This document shows positions 25,380 through 36,346 of a DNA stretch of 61,210 bases, piece after piece. The notes under the pieces were generated by a model, which saw nothing but the letters and a program-made list of their open reading frames with translations, made no database searches and was not told the DNA's origin. The DNA comes from an uncultured Collinsella sp. (GTDB lineage: Bacteria > Actinomycetota > Coriobacteriia > Coriobacteriales > Coriobacteriaceae): positions 1 through 61,210 of the forward strand of contig UQUL01000008.1 of NCBI GenBank assembly GCA_900544235.1, in the 5' to 3' direction. The translations under genes were made by a program, and so were the position numbers. The stretch's first letter is position 1, and every line of letters begins with the position of its first letter.

Positions 25380-28300
25380 ATGCAGGCAGATTCCGCTCAG
25401 CAGCAGGGCCTTTATCGCCCCGAATTCGATCACGATGCATGTGGCATTGGCGCGCTTGCCGATATCAACGGCGAGCGCCATCACCAGATTCTGGACGATG
25501 CGCTGTCCATTCTGGTCAACTTGGAGCACCGCGGCGGCACGGGACTCGAGAAGAATACCGGCGACGGCGCCGGCATCCTGTTCCAGGTTCCGCATCATTT
25601 TTTTCGCAAAGAGGCTCAAAAGTGCGGCCAGATTCTGCCGGCAGAGGGCGACTATGGCGTGGCCATGCTGTTCTTCCCGCAGGACGACAAGGGCGTAGAG
25701 GATGCCCGCCGCGTGTTTGAGGAGGGCTGCGCCGAGGCCGGCGTGCCGCTGCTTTTTTGGCGCGAGGTGCCGGTCGACCCGCACGATTTGGGCGAGACGG
25801 CCCGCGCCTGCATGCCCACCATCTTGCAGGCCTTCCTGGGCCGTCCGGACGACACGCCCGCCGGCGATGCCTTCGAGCGTCGTCTGTACGTGTGCCGCCG
25901 CACCATCGAGAAGAAGGCCGACGTCGAGTTTGCCCTGCGCGACAAGATCTTCTATGTGTGCTCCATGAGCTCGCGCACCATCGTGTACAAGGGTATGCTG
26001 GTCGCCACGCAGATGCGCCGCTTCTTCATCGATCTCAACGACGCCGCCGTCAAGACGGCCGTGGCGCTCGTCCACTCGCGCTACTCCACCAACACCACGC
26101 CCAGCTGGGAACGCGCGCACCCCAACCGTTTTATCATCCATAACGGCGAGATCAACACCCTCAAGGGCAACGTCAACTGGATCCGCGCCCGCGAGCCCAA
26201 CCTGTACAGTCCCGTGCTGCAGCACGATCTTGAGCGCGTGATGCCCATCATCAACCGCGAGGGTTCCGACTCCGCGATTCTGGACAACGTGCTTGAGTTT
26301 TTGGTCATGAACGGTCGCCCGCTTACGCGTGCCGCGTCCATGCTGCTGCCTGAGCCGTGGGACCACAACGACAGCCTGAGTGAGGAGCGCCGCGCCTACG
26401 ACGCTTACCAGTCCATGCTCATGGAGCCGTGGGATGGCCCGGCGGCCATCGCCTTTACCGACGGTCGCACGCTGGGTGCCGCCCTCGACCGTAACGGCCT
26501 GCGTCCCGCCCGCTACTATGTGACGCGCGACGGTCGCTTTATGCTGGCAAGCGAGGTGGGCACCATCGAGGTGAGCCCCGAGAACAACCTGACGAGCGGC
26601 TGCCTGGGACCGGGCCAGATGCTCGAGGTCGATTTTGTCCGCGGCCGCGTCATCTACAACGACGAGCTGCGCGCCCGTTACGCCAAGGAAAAGCCCTATC
26701 GCGACTGGATCGCCGAGGAGACGCTGACCGTCGACGCGCTCGACAAGCCCGTCGCGCCCACGCCCGCCGAGGATACCGAGGTGCCCGCCGCCGTGCGCAT
26801 GGCCAAGCTCGGGTATCACTGGGATGATGTTGACGAAGTCGTGCGTCCCATGGCCCAGCAGGGCAAGGCGCCGCTCGCCTCGATGGGTATCGATGCGCCG
26901 CTGGCCTGCCTGTCCAAGAAGACGCGCTCGTTCTTCGACTACTTCTATCAGCTGTTCGCCCAGGTCACGAACCCGCCGATCGATGCCCTGCGCGAGCATA
27001 TGGTCACCTCGACCACGCTCTACCTGGGCAACCACGGCAACCTGCTCGAGGATTCCCGCACGGCCTGCCAGCTGGTGCGCTTGGAGCGTCCGCTGCTGAG
27101 CGAGGAGGAGTTCGAGCGTATCTGCGCCATCGACCGCGTGGGCTTTAAGACCCGCCGTTTCCGTGCCGTGTACCGCCGCGACGCCGGCGAGGGCGCGCTG
27201 CAGGCTGCGCTCAAGCAGCTTGCAGAGGATGTTGAGGCTGCGGTCCGCGACGGCGTGAACATCGTGGTGTTGAGCGATCGCGCCGCTGCGGGTGAGGTGC
27301 CCGTGCCGTCGCTGCTCGCCGTGGGCTGCGTGCACAACCACCTGATCCGCGCCGGCGTGCGTACCTTTGCCGACATCGTGGTGGAGTGCGGCGACGCCGT
27401 GTCTCCGCACGACTTTGCGGCACTGGTGGGCTACTCCGCGAGCGGCATCTATCCGTACAACGCACATGCGTGCATCCGCGATCTGGCGGCACGCGGCGAC
27501 CTGGACGTGACGGCCGAGCAGGGCATCGCCAACTACAACAAGGCTGCGACCGCCGGCATCGTTTCCATCATGTCCAAGATGGGCATCTCCACGGTGCAGA
27601 GCTACCATTCGGCGCAGATCTTCGAGGCCGTGGGCTTCACTCCGGAGTTCGTCAACGCGTACTTCGCCGGCACGGTGAGCCGTGTGGGCGGTATGGGTGT
27701 CGAGGACGTCGAGCGCGAGCAGAATGAGCGCTACGACGCCGCGCTCGCTATCCTTAAGAGCCCGGCTCCCGATCAGCTGCCCACGCTGGGTCTGACCAAG
27801 TGGCGCCCGCTCGGCGGCGAGGATCACCTTATCGACCCGCAGACCGTCTACCTGCTGCAGACCGCCTGCCGCGAGGACAGCTACGACACCTTTAAGGAGT
27901 ACAGCGCCCGCCTGCACCGCACCGGTCGTGCCGTGCGCCTGCGTGACCTGCTGGACTTTAATGCCAACGGTCGCACGCCGGTTTCGCTCGACGAGGTGGA
28001 GCCCGCGCTCAACATCGTCCGCCGCTTTAACACCGGCGCCATGTCGTACGGTTCCATCAGCAAAGAGGCACACGAGTGCATGGCCATCGCCATGAACCGC
28101 TTGCACGGCCGTTCCAACTCCGGCGAGGGCGGCGAGGATCCGCGCCGCGAGACCCCGCTGGCTAACGGTGACTCCAAGAACTCCGCCATCAAGCAGGTGG
28201 CAAGCGCGCGCTTTGGCGTGACGAGCCGCTACCTGTGCAGCGCCTTCGAGATTCAGATCAAGATGGCCCAGGGCGCCAAGCCTGGCGAGGGTGGCCACCT

Positions 28301-30074
28301 GCCCGGCAAGAAGGTCTACCCCTGGATTGCCGAGGTCCGTCAGTCCACGCCCGGCATCGGCCTGATCTCGCCTCCGCCGCACCACGACATCTACTCCATC
28401 GAGGACCTGGCGGAGCTTATCTTCGATCTTAAGAACGCCAACCCCGGCGCACGCGTGTCGGTCAAGCTGGTCAGCGAGGCCGGCGTCGGCACCATCGCCA
28501 CCGGTGTGGCCAAGGGTGCCGCCGACAAGATCTTGATCAGCGGCCACAACGGCGGCTCCGGTGCTGCGGCGCGCGATTCGATCTGGCACGCCGGTCTGCC
28601 GCTGGAGCTTGGCCTTGCCGAGGCTCAACAGACGTTGCTGCAAAACGGCCTGCGCTCGCGCGTGGTGCTCGAGGCCGACGGCAAGCTCATGGACGGTACC
28701 GATGTCGCCGTTGCCTGCCTGTTGGGTGCCGAGGAGTTTGGCTTTGCGACCATGCCGCTCATCTCCATGGGCTGCCTCATGCAGCGCGACTGCCAGCAGG
28801 ATACCTGCCCGGCCGGCATCGCCACGCAAAACTGCCGCCTGCGTCGCGGCTTCCGCGGCAAGCCAGAGCACGTCGAGCATTTTATGCTCTTTGTTGCCGA
28901 GCAGCTGCGTGAGGTCATGGCGAGCCTGGGCTTCCGCACCGTCGACGAGATGGTCGGCCATCCCGAGTGCTTGCGCCAGATTGAGGTCCCGGGCAACCGC
29001 AAGGCCAACCTGCTCGATCTGTCGCCCGTGCTGGCGAGCACGACCTGCGAGTTCGGTGCCCACATCCCGGGTGCCGACGGTCGTCACTTCCTGCCGCAGA
29101 TGGCTGCGGACAGTGAGCTCGACAAGACGCTCGACTCCACGTTGTTTGTGCCCTATACGGCCGATGCCCGTGCGCACCTGCGTCCGATTCGCTTCCGCGC
29201 CGATATCGCCAACGTCAACCGCTGCGTGGGCACCATCTTGGGCAACGCGGTGACCAAGGCGCATCCCGAGGGCCTTCCCGCCGGCTCCATCACCATCGAT
29301 TGCGATGGTTCGGCCGGTCAGAGCTTTGGCGCCTTTCTGCCGCGCGGCATTACGCTCAACGTGTGCGGCGACGCCAACGACTACTTTGGCAAGGGCCTTT
29401 CGGGCGGCGAGGTGTCGGTGCGCCCCAACCCGCATGCGACCTACAAGTTCGACGAGAACATCATCGTGGGCAACGTTGCGTTCTTTGGCGCTACGAGTGG
29501 CCGCGGCTTCATTAACGGCCTGGCCGGCCAGCGCTTTGGCGTACGCAACTCCGGTGCCACGGTGGTGGTCGAGGGCTGCGGCAACCATGGCTGCGAGTAC
29601 ATGACGGGAGGTCTGGCGCTCATCCTGGGCGAGGTCGGGCAGAACTTCGCCGCCGGCATGACGGGCGGCGTGGCTTACGTCTTTGACCAGTACGGCACGC
29701 TCGATGCCCGTGTGAACCACGAGAGCGTTGAGCTCAAGGCCCCGACGGCCGGCGAGCTGGCGCAGATTCGTGCGCTCATCCAGGAGCACGTGGACGCGAC
29801 GCAGAGCCCTCGCGGCATTAAGCTGCTCTACAGCTTTGAGACGATGAGCAAGCACTTTGTGAAGGTCATTCCGACCGAGTACGAGCGCGTGCTGGCGATT
29901 GTCGCCGCCGCCGAGGCCGTCGGCAAGACGCATGAGCAGGCCGAGGAGCTGGCGTTTGACATCGTGACCGGTCGCGCCGACGCCGCCGATGTCGCTCGCT
30001 TTGATGCGGCGGGTGGTGTCGCTGGCGCTGTGCCCGCCGCCAGCTCTGTTGCTTCGACCAAGAAGGAGGCGTAA
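25380..30074 (+). CDS. gltB: Glutamate synthase large subunit
   Basis: Makes glutamate from glutamine and 2-oxoglutarate. At 1564 residues it is the full-length large subunit. The N-terminal type 2 glutamine amidotransferase begins after a short propeptide, with the nucleophilic Cys at position 21 in FDHDACGIGALAD. The central domain and the FMN-binding synthase domain follow (KPGEGGHLPGKKVYPWIAEVR, SPPPHHDIYSIEDLAELI, GHNGGSGAA), then the 3Fe-4S cysteines (CLMQRDCQQDTCPAGIA). A GXGXG beta-helix domain ends the protein. GGGGAGG is just before the ATG. gltD follows after 5 bases. Confidence 0.97.
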   Translation: MQADSAQQQGLYRPEFDHDACGIGALADINGERHHQILDDALSILVNLEHRGGTGLEKNTGDGAGILFQVPHHFFRKEAQKCGQILPAEGDYGVAMLFFPQDDKGVEDARRVFEEGCAEAGVPLLFWREVPVDPHDLGETARACMPTILQAFLGRPDDTPAGDAFERRLYVCRRTIEKKADVEFALRDKIFYVCSMSSRTIVYKGMLVATQMRRFFIDLNDAAVKTAVALVHSRYSTNTTPSWERAHPNRFIIHNGEINTLKGNVNWIRAREPNLYSPVLQHDLERVMPIINREGSDSAILDNVLEFLVMNGRPLTRAASMLLPEPWDHNDSLSEERRAYDAYQSMLMEPWDGPAAIAFTDGRTLGAALDRNGLRPARYYVTRDGRFMLASEVGTIEVSPENNLTSGCLGPGQMLEVDFVRGRVIYNDELRARYAKEKPYRDWIAEETLTVDALDKPVAPTPAEDTEVPAAVRMAKLGYHWDDVDEVVRPMAQQGKAPLASMGIDAPLACLSKKTRSFFDYFYQLFAQVTNPPIDALREHMVTSTTLYLGNHGNLLEDSRTACQLVRLERPLLSEEEFERICAIDRVGFKTRRFRAVYRRDAGEGALQAALKQLAEDVEAAVRDGVNIVVLSDRAAAGEVPVPSLLAVGCVHNHLIRAGVRTFADIVVECGDAVSPHDFAALVGYSASGIYPYNAHACIRDLAARGDLDVTAEQGIANYNKAATAGIVSIMSKMGISTVQSYHSAQIFEAVGFTPEFVNAYFAGTVSRVGGMGVEDVEREQNERYDAALAILKSPAPDQLPTLGLTKWRPLGGEDHLIDPQTVYLLQTACREDSYDTFKEYSARLHRTGRAVRLRDLLDFNANGRTPVSLDEVEPALNIVRRFNTGAMSYGSISKEAHECMAIAMNRLHGRSNSGEGGEDPRRETPLANGDSKNSAIKQVASARFGVTSRYLCSAFEIQIKMAQGAKPGEGGHLPGKKVYPWIAEVRQSTPGIGLISPPPHHDIYSIEDLAELIFDLKNANPGARVSVKLVSEAGVGTIATGVAKGAADKILISGHNGGSGAAARDSIWHAGLPLELGLAEAQQTLLQNGLRSRVVLEADGKLMDGTDVAVACLLGAEEFGFATMPLISMGCLMQRDCQQDTCPAGIATQNCRLRRGFRGKPEHVEHFMLFVAEQLREVMASLGFRTVDEMVGHPECLRQIEVPGNRKANLLDLSPVLASTTCEFGAHIPGADGRHFLPQMAADSELDKTLDSTLFVPYTADARAHLRPIRFRADIANVNRCVGTILGNAVTKAHPEGLPAGSITIDCDGSAGQSFGAFLPRGITLNVCGDANDYFGKGLSGGEVSVRPNPHATYKFDENIIVGNVAFFGATSGRGFINGLAGQRFGVRNSGATVVVEGCGNHGCEYMTGGLALILGEVGQNFAAGMTGGVAYVFDQYGTLDARVNHESVELKAPTAGELAQIRALIQEHVDATQSPRGIKLLYSFETMSKHFVKVIPTEYERVLAIVAAAEAVGKTHEQAEELAFDIVTGRADAADVARFDAAGGVAGAVPAASSVASTKKEA

Positions 30075-30079
30075 GTGCC

Positions 30080-31561
<1,482 letters not shown>

Positions 31562-31590
31562 GGCGGCTGTCCACAGCTGAATCGTCAAGG

Positions 31591-31675
31591 TCTGTCCCCA
31601 ACGGCCGGCCCAAAAGGAACGTCCCCAAGTGCCGGCAGCTGGGGACGTTCCTTATGTGCCGGCACCCAGGGACAC
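31591..31675. repeat. GTCCCC / GTGCCGGC palindromic repeat
   Basis: AAGGAACGTCCCCA and TGGGGACGTTCCTT are perfect complements 12 bases apart, flanked by CTGTCCCC and by repeated GTGCCGGC. A related partial copy is at 47396-47442. The remaining bases up to 31976 contain no gene I can support; a ribosome binding site for the next gene is at 31965. Confidence 0.7.
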
Positions 31676-31976
31676 CCCTTGCGGGTTTGCGACCGATTTG
31701 TTCGTTTGCCGACGTACGGGTGTTCATTTGTCGACTTCTTGGGCTGTGGTCACCTGTTGTTTCTGTGGTGGCTACGGGCATCTGGCTCAAAAGAGCGGGT
31801 TGGAGGTCTATGTTTACCTGCGGTTTTGTTGCGGTGCGCATTTTCGATCAAGCATCCCGTCAAGTGTTTGGTCAGCAGTTGGTTTGCAGCCGGAGGCCTA
31901 TTTTGTCCGTGTTGACAGTGGCTGCCCACCCTCCTCGTAAGCTCAAATTGAGGTTCATCAGTTTGAGGAGGATGCC

Positions 31977-32684
31977 GTGACTGACCACGTTTTAGACCGA
32001 GCGCATCTGGCTGAAGCCGTCGGCAACGATATTGCCGACATGGCCCATTTTTGGATGCTGCGGAAGTTTCAGTTTTTGGAGCCGGCGCGCGAGCAGTTTG
32101 AGATCATTGTCGACCCGTGGCTCAGCTATCGCACCGAGCCTTCGCAAAACGAAATCATGGCCTACAACATGGCATTTACCGATTGGCTGCTCTTCGAGCG
32201 CCCCTATCGCCATGGCAAGACGCTGCTCGAGCTGTATGTTGACGAGCCGCCGGCATCGCTTTCGCCTGCCTCGCTCAAGCGGCTCAAGCAGGTACGCGAC
32301 ACGCAGTATTTCTCGCGCTTTGGCATTTTGGACAAGGATCCTGCGAACGGCATGGTTGCGCTGAAGGATACGCGCACCGACCGTCGCTTTGATGTCTACG
32401 ACCCGCATATCGTGCAAAAGGAGCATTGGAGCGACGGCGCGATTGCGGTGCGTCTCGCTTGCGTCGACGATGTCTGGCTGACGGCGGGACAGCTCTATCT
32501 GTATGACATCGCGCGCCTGAGTGACACGGCGGTCGATGGACCGGGTGCGGTGCATCCCGAGGATCTGCAGGACGGCTTTGACACCTCGTGCGTCAGCTTC
32601 TTTTTGCGCCTGGTCCGCGACATCATGGGCGCCCAGGGGCGCTACGTAAAGTCCCTCAACATCTACGAACAAGAATGGGAGTAG
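31977..32684 (+). CDS. Conserved protein of unknown function
   Basis: A 235-residue soluble protein without signal peptide or membrane segments. It is rich in aromatic and acidic residues (FWMLRKFQFLEPAREQFEIIVDPWLSYRTEP, DWLLFERPYRHGKTLLELYV) and ends NIYEQEWE. I recognise no catalytic motif. GTG start with GAGGAGG 5 bases upstream, a strong ribosome binding site. Codon use matches the neighbours, so it is a real resident gene. It stands alone, flanked downstream by family B repeats. Confidence 0.8.
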   Translation: MTDHVLDRAHLAEAVGNDIADMAHFWMLRKFQFLEPAREQFEIIVDPWLSYRTEPSQNEIMAYNMAFTDWLLFERPYRHGKTLLELYVDEPPASLSPASLKRLKQVRDTQYFSRFGILDKDPANGMVALKDTRTDRRFDVYDPHIVQKEHWSDGAIAVRLACVDDVWLTAGQLYLYDIARLSDTAVDGPGAVHPEDLQDGFDTSCVSFFLRLVRDIMGAQGRYVKSLNIYEQEWE

Positions 32685-32720
32685 GGGATGTGACTGGTGC
32701 CGCCCTACAGCCCTGACTTT

Positions 32721-32858
32721 GTCTCAATCTGTAACGTTTGGCGGCTGTTTGGGCCCGTAACTGTTACAGATTGAGACGGAAGGTTGGCGGCTGCCGAAAG
32801 ATCTTTTTCTGTAACAACTAGAGGCTCAAAGACTGTCTTCCTGTTACAGATCAAGACA
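32721..32858. repeat. Repeat family B cluster 2: two units
   Basis: Units 32721-32777 (GTCTCAATCTGTAACG with TGTTACAGATTGAGAC, perfectly compensated) and 32801-32858 (degenerate left arm ATCTTTTTCTGTAACA with TGTTACAGATCAAGACA), period 80. The cluster ends 9 bases before the ribosome binding site of the next gene. Confidence 0.93.
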
Positions 32859-32877
32859 TTTGTCAGCGGAGGCAACG

Positions 32878-33975
32878 GTGACGATGGCCCATTTGTCTGA
32901 CGTGGTGGTGATGAAAGTGTCTAATACCGTTCTCAAACACAAACATGCGACTCGCAACACGTTGGCGCGGAATAGGATGCTCGCGCGGCTCACGGAGACG
33001 GCCAAGCAAGGTGCGCTGCTCGCAACGCATGACAATACCGAGCTCATGTGGCTGCGACGCCATGTTGGAACCGACGATATCGCGGAGCCCGAGCCGTACC
33101 TGTTCTGTTTTCAGCATGATTGGGATGCGTTGACGCCGTCGGAGCGGGCTCGGGGGACCATCAAGGGGTTTGCGGAGTTTCATCCCGATTGGGCGTTTTG
33201 GGGATATGACGCCGCGCTGATATGGGATCTGGAGGTGCCGAATGATCTGCTCGGGCCGCGTTTCCTTGTTAAGACTTGCTGTTCGGTGACGTTGAGCGGC
33301 GGGTGCAGGTTGTTGCGTCCGCAGATTGCGGGCGCGCTCGAGCGTGTTGATGGCGTGCGGGTGACGTCGTTTTGGCGCACGGTGGAGGATTGCTTGCTGC
33401 GTGCGCCGTTCTCCTACGGGTTGGCAATTGCCGATTCTGCACTGCGGGTGAAAGACGTATCACGTGGGGATTTGTGCGAGCGCCTCCGCGCCGATTGCGA
33501 GGGCAGGCGAGGGTATCGCAGGGCACAGGCGATTGCGTCGTATGCGGACGGGCTGTCCGAAAACGGCGGCGAGTCTCGGTTCCGAGCATTCTTTATTGCG
33601 TACGGCTTTCCGGTTCCGGAGCTGCAGGTGGAGTTTCGCGACCCGCTCGATCCGAGCCAGGTGTTTCGCGTCGACTATTTTTGGCGGCTCGAGGACGGGA
33701 TGTGTGTCATCGGCGAGCTCGATGGAAAGGGGAAGTACACCCTGCAGAACGGCGAGGGCCGGGAGTCGGTCGACCCATTCGTGGCAGAGCGTCAGTGGGA
33801 ATCTCATCTGACAATGCTCGGGCATAAGGTGCTTCGGTTTACGTTTAACGAACTCAAAGACCCGGGGAAGCTTGTCGAGAAAATGAGGCTGGCGCTATTC
33901 CTCGGCAGGCTGAATTGGCTGAGGAGTGGAGACGTCAGTGGTATGGGCGCTGAGAGGTTTTGTCTCGATCTGTAA
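32878..33975 (+). CDS. AbiEi/DUF559-like protein with PD-(D/E)XK nuclease-type fold
   Basis: A 365-residue protein of the actinobacterial group often labelled AbiEi-like or DUF559. The N-terminal 90 residues are basic and helical and could be a degenerate winged helix. The C-terminal third has the nuclease-like core: FRVDYFW (Asp266), then CVIGELDGKGKY (Glu280-x-Asp282-x-Lys284), and the closing ERQWESHLTMLGHKVLRFTF. Such motifs fit Vsr/DUF559-type endonucleases. GTG with GGAGG 5 bases upstream is preferred; an ATG two codons later is possible. Family B repeat clusters lie on both sides, and the stop codon TAA is part of a repeat arm (residues FCLDL are encoded by repeat DNA). Function unknown; no AbiEii-type toxin is adjacent. 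Confidence 0.72.
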   Translation: MTMAHLSDVVVMKVSNTVLKHKHATRNTLARNRMLARLTETAKQGALLATHDNTELMWLRRHVGTDDIAEPEPYLFCFQHDWDALTPSERARGTIKGFAEFHPDWAFWGYDAALIWDLEVPNDLLGPRFLVKTCCSVTLSGGCRLLRPQIAGALERVDGVRVTSFWRTVEDCLLRAPFSYGLAIADSALRVKDVSRGDLCERLRADCEGRRGYRRAQAIASYADGLSENGGESRFRAFFIAYGFPVPELQVEFRDPLDPSQVFRVDYFWRLEDGMCVIGELDGKGKYTLQNGEGRESVDPFVAERQWESHLTMLGHKVLRFTFNELKDPGKLVEKMRLALFLGRLNWLRSGDVSGMGAERFCLDL

Positions 33976-34100
33976 CGTTTAGAGGTTGTTTGAGCTCGTA
34001 ATTGTTACAGATCGAGACAAACCGGTGAAACGTCGACCGAATGTCTTGATTTGTAACAGCAAGGGGCCCAATAACCCTGTACCTGTTACAGATCGAGACA
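33961..34100. repeat. Repeat family B cluster 3: two units
   Basis: Units 33961-34019 (TGTCTCGATCTGTAACG with TGTTACAGATCGAGACA) and 34042-34100 (TGTCTTGATTTGTAACA with TGTTACAGATCGAGACA), period 81. The first unit overlaps the 3' end of the preceding gene by 15 bases. Confidence 0.95.
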
Positions 34101-34248
34101 TTTCCTTGGTGTCGCTGGGGTGGGACTGCAACGTATTCCGTCCCCCACATCCCCTCTTCCCTCCGTTAACCGATGCGTCTGCAGCAATCCAGCGGGACTA
34201 GGTGATAATGGACAAATGTTCAAGTTAATTGTGAGGGAGGAGCTCGAT

Positions 34249-35619
34249 ATGGCGTCTGCCGATCGTTCCACGTTGTTTATCAATGCGACCGTCCTGGATG
34301 GTTCGGAACATATGGAGCCGCAGCCCGATATGGCCGTGGCCGTTGAGCGCGGTGTCATCACGTGGATGGGGCCGAGTGCTGTGGCGCAGGCGCCTGCAGG
34401 TGCCGAGGTCATCGATCTGGCAGGGGCGTATCTCATGCCAGGCCTCATCAATATGCATGTGCATCTGTGCGGTTCGGGCAAGCCGGTTTCGGCGGGCGAT
34501 GCGGGCGCGCTGATGAAGAAGCTCGATAATCCCGTGGGGCGCGCCATCGTCCGCCACATCCTCAAAGGCAGCGCCCAACAACAACTGGCAAGTGGCGTGA
34601 CCACGGTGCGCGGCGCGGGCGATCCGCTGTTTGCCGATCTGGCCGTGCGCGATGCTATCGATGCCGGCAAGTATCAAGGTCCTCGCCTGGTGGCGCCGGG
34701 AACGGGCGTCACGGTGCCGGGCGGCCATGGTGCGGGCTTGTTCGCCCAGGTGGCCAACAGTCCCGCCGAGGCAGCCGAACAGGTGCGCGACCTGTATGCG
34801 CGTGGTGCCGACGTCATTAAGCTGTTCGTGACGGGCGGCGTGTTCGACGCTACCGAGGTGGGCGAGCCGGGCGTGCTGCGCATGCCGGTCGAGGTTGCCG
34901 CGGCGGCGTGCAAGGCTGCGCACGAGGTGAGCCTGCCGGTTATGGCCCATGTCGAGAGTACCGAGGGCGTGAAGGCCGCGCTTGAGGCCGGCGTTGACAC
35001 GATTGAGCACGGCGCTCCGTTGACGCCCGAGATTCTGGAGCTGTACCGTGGCGCCGCGGGCACGCAACTCGAGGGGCGTGCGCCCAGTGTTACCTGCACT
35101 ATCAGCCCGGCGCTGCCGTTTGTATTGCTCGACCCGAAAAAGACCCATTCGACCGATACGCAAAAGAAGAACGGCGACATCGTGTGCTCGGGCATCATCG
35201 AGAGTGCTCGTGCCGCACTGGAAGCTGGCGTTAAGGTGGGCCTTGGCACGGACTCGAGCTGCCCGTTCGTGACGCAGTACGACATGTGGCGTGAGGTGGC
35301 CTATTTTGCCAAGTATGTCGGCGTGAGCAACGCCTTCGCGCTGCATACGGCCACGCAGGTCAATGCCGAGCTGCTGGGGCTGGGCGGCGAGACCGGCACA
35401 ATCGAGTGCGGTAAGGCCGCCGATATCCTGGTGACGCGCAAGAACCCGCTCGATGACCTGCGCGCCCTGCGAGAGCCGATGCACGTGATGTGTCGTGGCA
35501 ATCTGATGCGCAAGCTCAAGGTGAAGCGCATTCCCGAGGTGGACGCCGAGCTCGACGCGATTATGGCCATGCCGTCCGAGGCGCTGGCCGAGGAGCTTGC
35601 CCGCGACGGCGTGGCGTAA
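34249..35619 (+). CDS. Amidohydrolase family protein (imidazolonepropionase-like)
   Basis: A 456-residue cytoplasmic metal-dependent hydrolase of the amidohydrolase superfamily. The N-terminal beta-sandwich piece (FINATVLDGSEHMEPQPDMAVAVERGVITWMG) leads to metal-site motifs: HVHLCGSG at the first strand, a Lys in DVIKLFVTGG, AHVES, DTIEHG, and the Asp of LGTDSS. The group includes imidazolonepropionase-like and prolidase-type enzymes; the substrate cannot be told from sequence. GGGAGGAG is 5 bases before the chosen ATG. It is monocistronic and ends at a bidirectional terminator. Confidence 0.87.
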   Translation: MASADRSTLFINATVLDGSEHMEPQPDMAVAVERGVITWMGPSAVAQAPAGAEVIDLAGAYLMPGLINMHVHLCGSGKPVSAGDAGALMKKLDNPVGRAIVRHILKGSAQQQLASGVTTVRGAGDPLFADLAVRDAIDAGKYQGPRLVAPGTGVTVPGGHGAGLFAQVANSPAEAAEQVRDLYARGADVIKLFVTGGVFDATEVGEPGVLRMPVEVAAAACKAAHEVSLPVMAHVESTEGVKAALEAGVDTIEHGAPLTPEILELYRGAAGTQLEGRAPSVTCTISPALPFVLLDPKKTHSTDTQKKNGDIVCSGIIESARAALEAGVKVGLGTDSSCPFVTQYDMWREVAYFAKYVGVSNAFALHTATQVNAELLGLGGETGTIECGKAADILVTRKNPLDDLRALREPMHVMCRGNLMRKLKVKRIPEVDAELDAIMAMPSEALAEELARDGVA

Positions 35620-35670
35620 GCGCGCGATATGGCGATGCGACAAAGGGACAATCCTTTTGTCATAATCAGA

Positions 35671-35709
35671 AAAAGCCGAGGTCCCAGTGCGAGGCCTCGG
35701 CTTTTATTT
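35671..35709. terminator. Bidirectional terminator between convergent genes
   Basis: AAAAGCCGAGG pairs with CCTCGGCTTTT, giving A/T tracts on both sides that serve the plus-strand amidohydrolase and the minus-strand zinc-ribbon gene. Confidence 0.88.
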
Positions 35710-35726
35710 GTCCCATGGTATGGCGG

Positions 35727-36200
35727 CTATGAGCGCGTTTCCATCTTGGCGTGGCACTTGGGGCAGGTGACGCGGATCTTGCCTTTGCCCTTGGGGACGG
35801 AGAGCATCTGGCCGCAGTTGGGGCACTTGAGATATGCCGTGGTCTTGCGACCCTTCCACATCTTCTTGGCCGTGCGCTTGGCACGCTCAAAGTCTTCCTT
35901 ACTGGTGCCGGCCGCGCGTGAGGTGCTGGCCGCTGCAGCGCCACCGCCCAAGCTGGCGACAAACTTGCCCAAGCCGGGAACATTGGCGGTCGCGGCGACA
36001 AAGGCCTCGTTCTCCTTGCGACGTGCGTCGATATTTTTGGACAGGCCGCGCAGCACGCCAAGCACGATCACGGCGATGGCGATCCAGCTGAGCCACTGGA
36101 TGCGGGCCATCGATCCGATCATTGCGATGACGATGCCGACAAAACCCATCACGATGGTGAGCTCGTCGGCGCCATTGCGACCCTTCATAAAGTCATTCAT
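35727..36200 (-). CDS. Membrane protein with C-terminal zinc ribbon
   Basis: A 157-residue protein with two hydrophobic helices near the N-terminus (LTIVMGFVGIVIAMIGSMA and LSWIAIAVIVLGVLRGL), a flexible Ala/Gly linker, a basic stretch (AKKMWKGRKTTAY) and a C-terminal zinc ribbon CPNCGQ...CPKCHAKM with two CxxC knuckles. The ribbon should face the cytoplasm. Similar small proteins are common in Coriobacteriia and Firmicutes without known function. The ATG giving MNDFMKGRNG is preferred over one ten codons upstream. Confidence 0.8.
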   Translation of the reverse strand: MNDFMKGRNGADELTIVMGFVGIVIAMIGSMARIQWLSWIAIAVIVLGVLRGLSKNIDARRKENEAFVAATANVPGLGKFVASLGGGAAAASTSRAAGTSKEDFERAKRTAKKMWKGRKTTAYLKCPNCGQMLSVPKGKGKIRVTCPKCHAKMETRS

Positions 36201-36255
36201 GCAAATTGCCTTTCGTTCGATATACTGCACGCCTTTATACCCGATTTAGAGCAAG

Positions 36256-36302
36256 GGGGACAGGTTAATCTGCACTAGTGTGGTGCAAACATGCCTGTCC
36301 CC
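36256..36302. repeat. Repeat family G, 47-bp copy 1
   Basis: GGGGACAGG and CCTGTCCCC form the outer arms; TGCAC and GTGCA form the inner stem around a 7-base loop. The copy at 47335 has the same length and plan. A right-half copy (GTGCAAAGAAGTCTGTCCCC) follows at 36318-36337. Confidence 0.85.
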
Positions 36303-36346
36303 GGAACACCAAGATGGTGCAAAGAAGTCTGTCCCCAATGCCCCAA

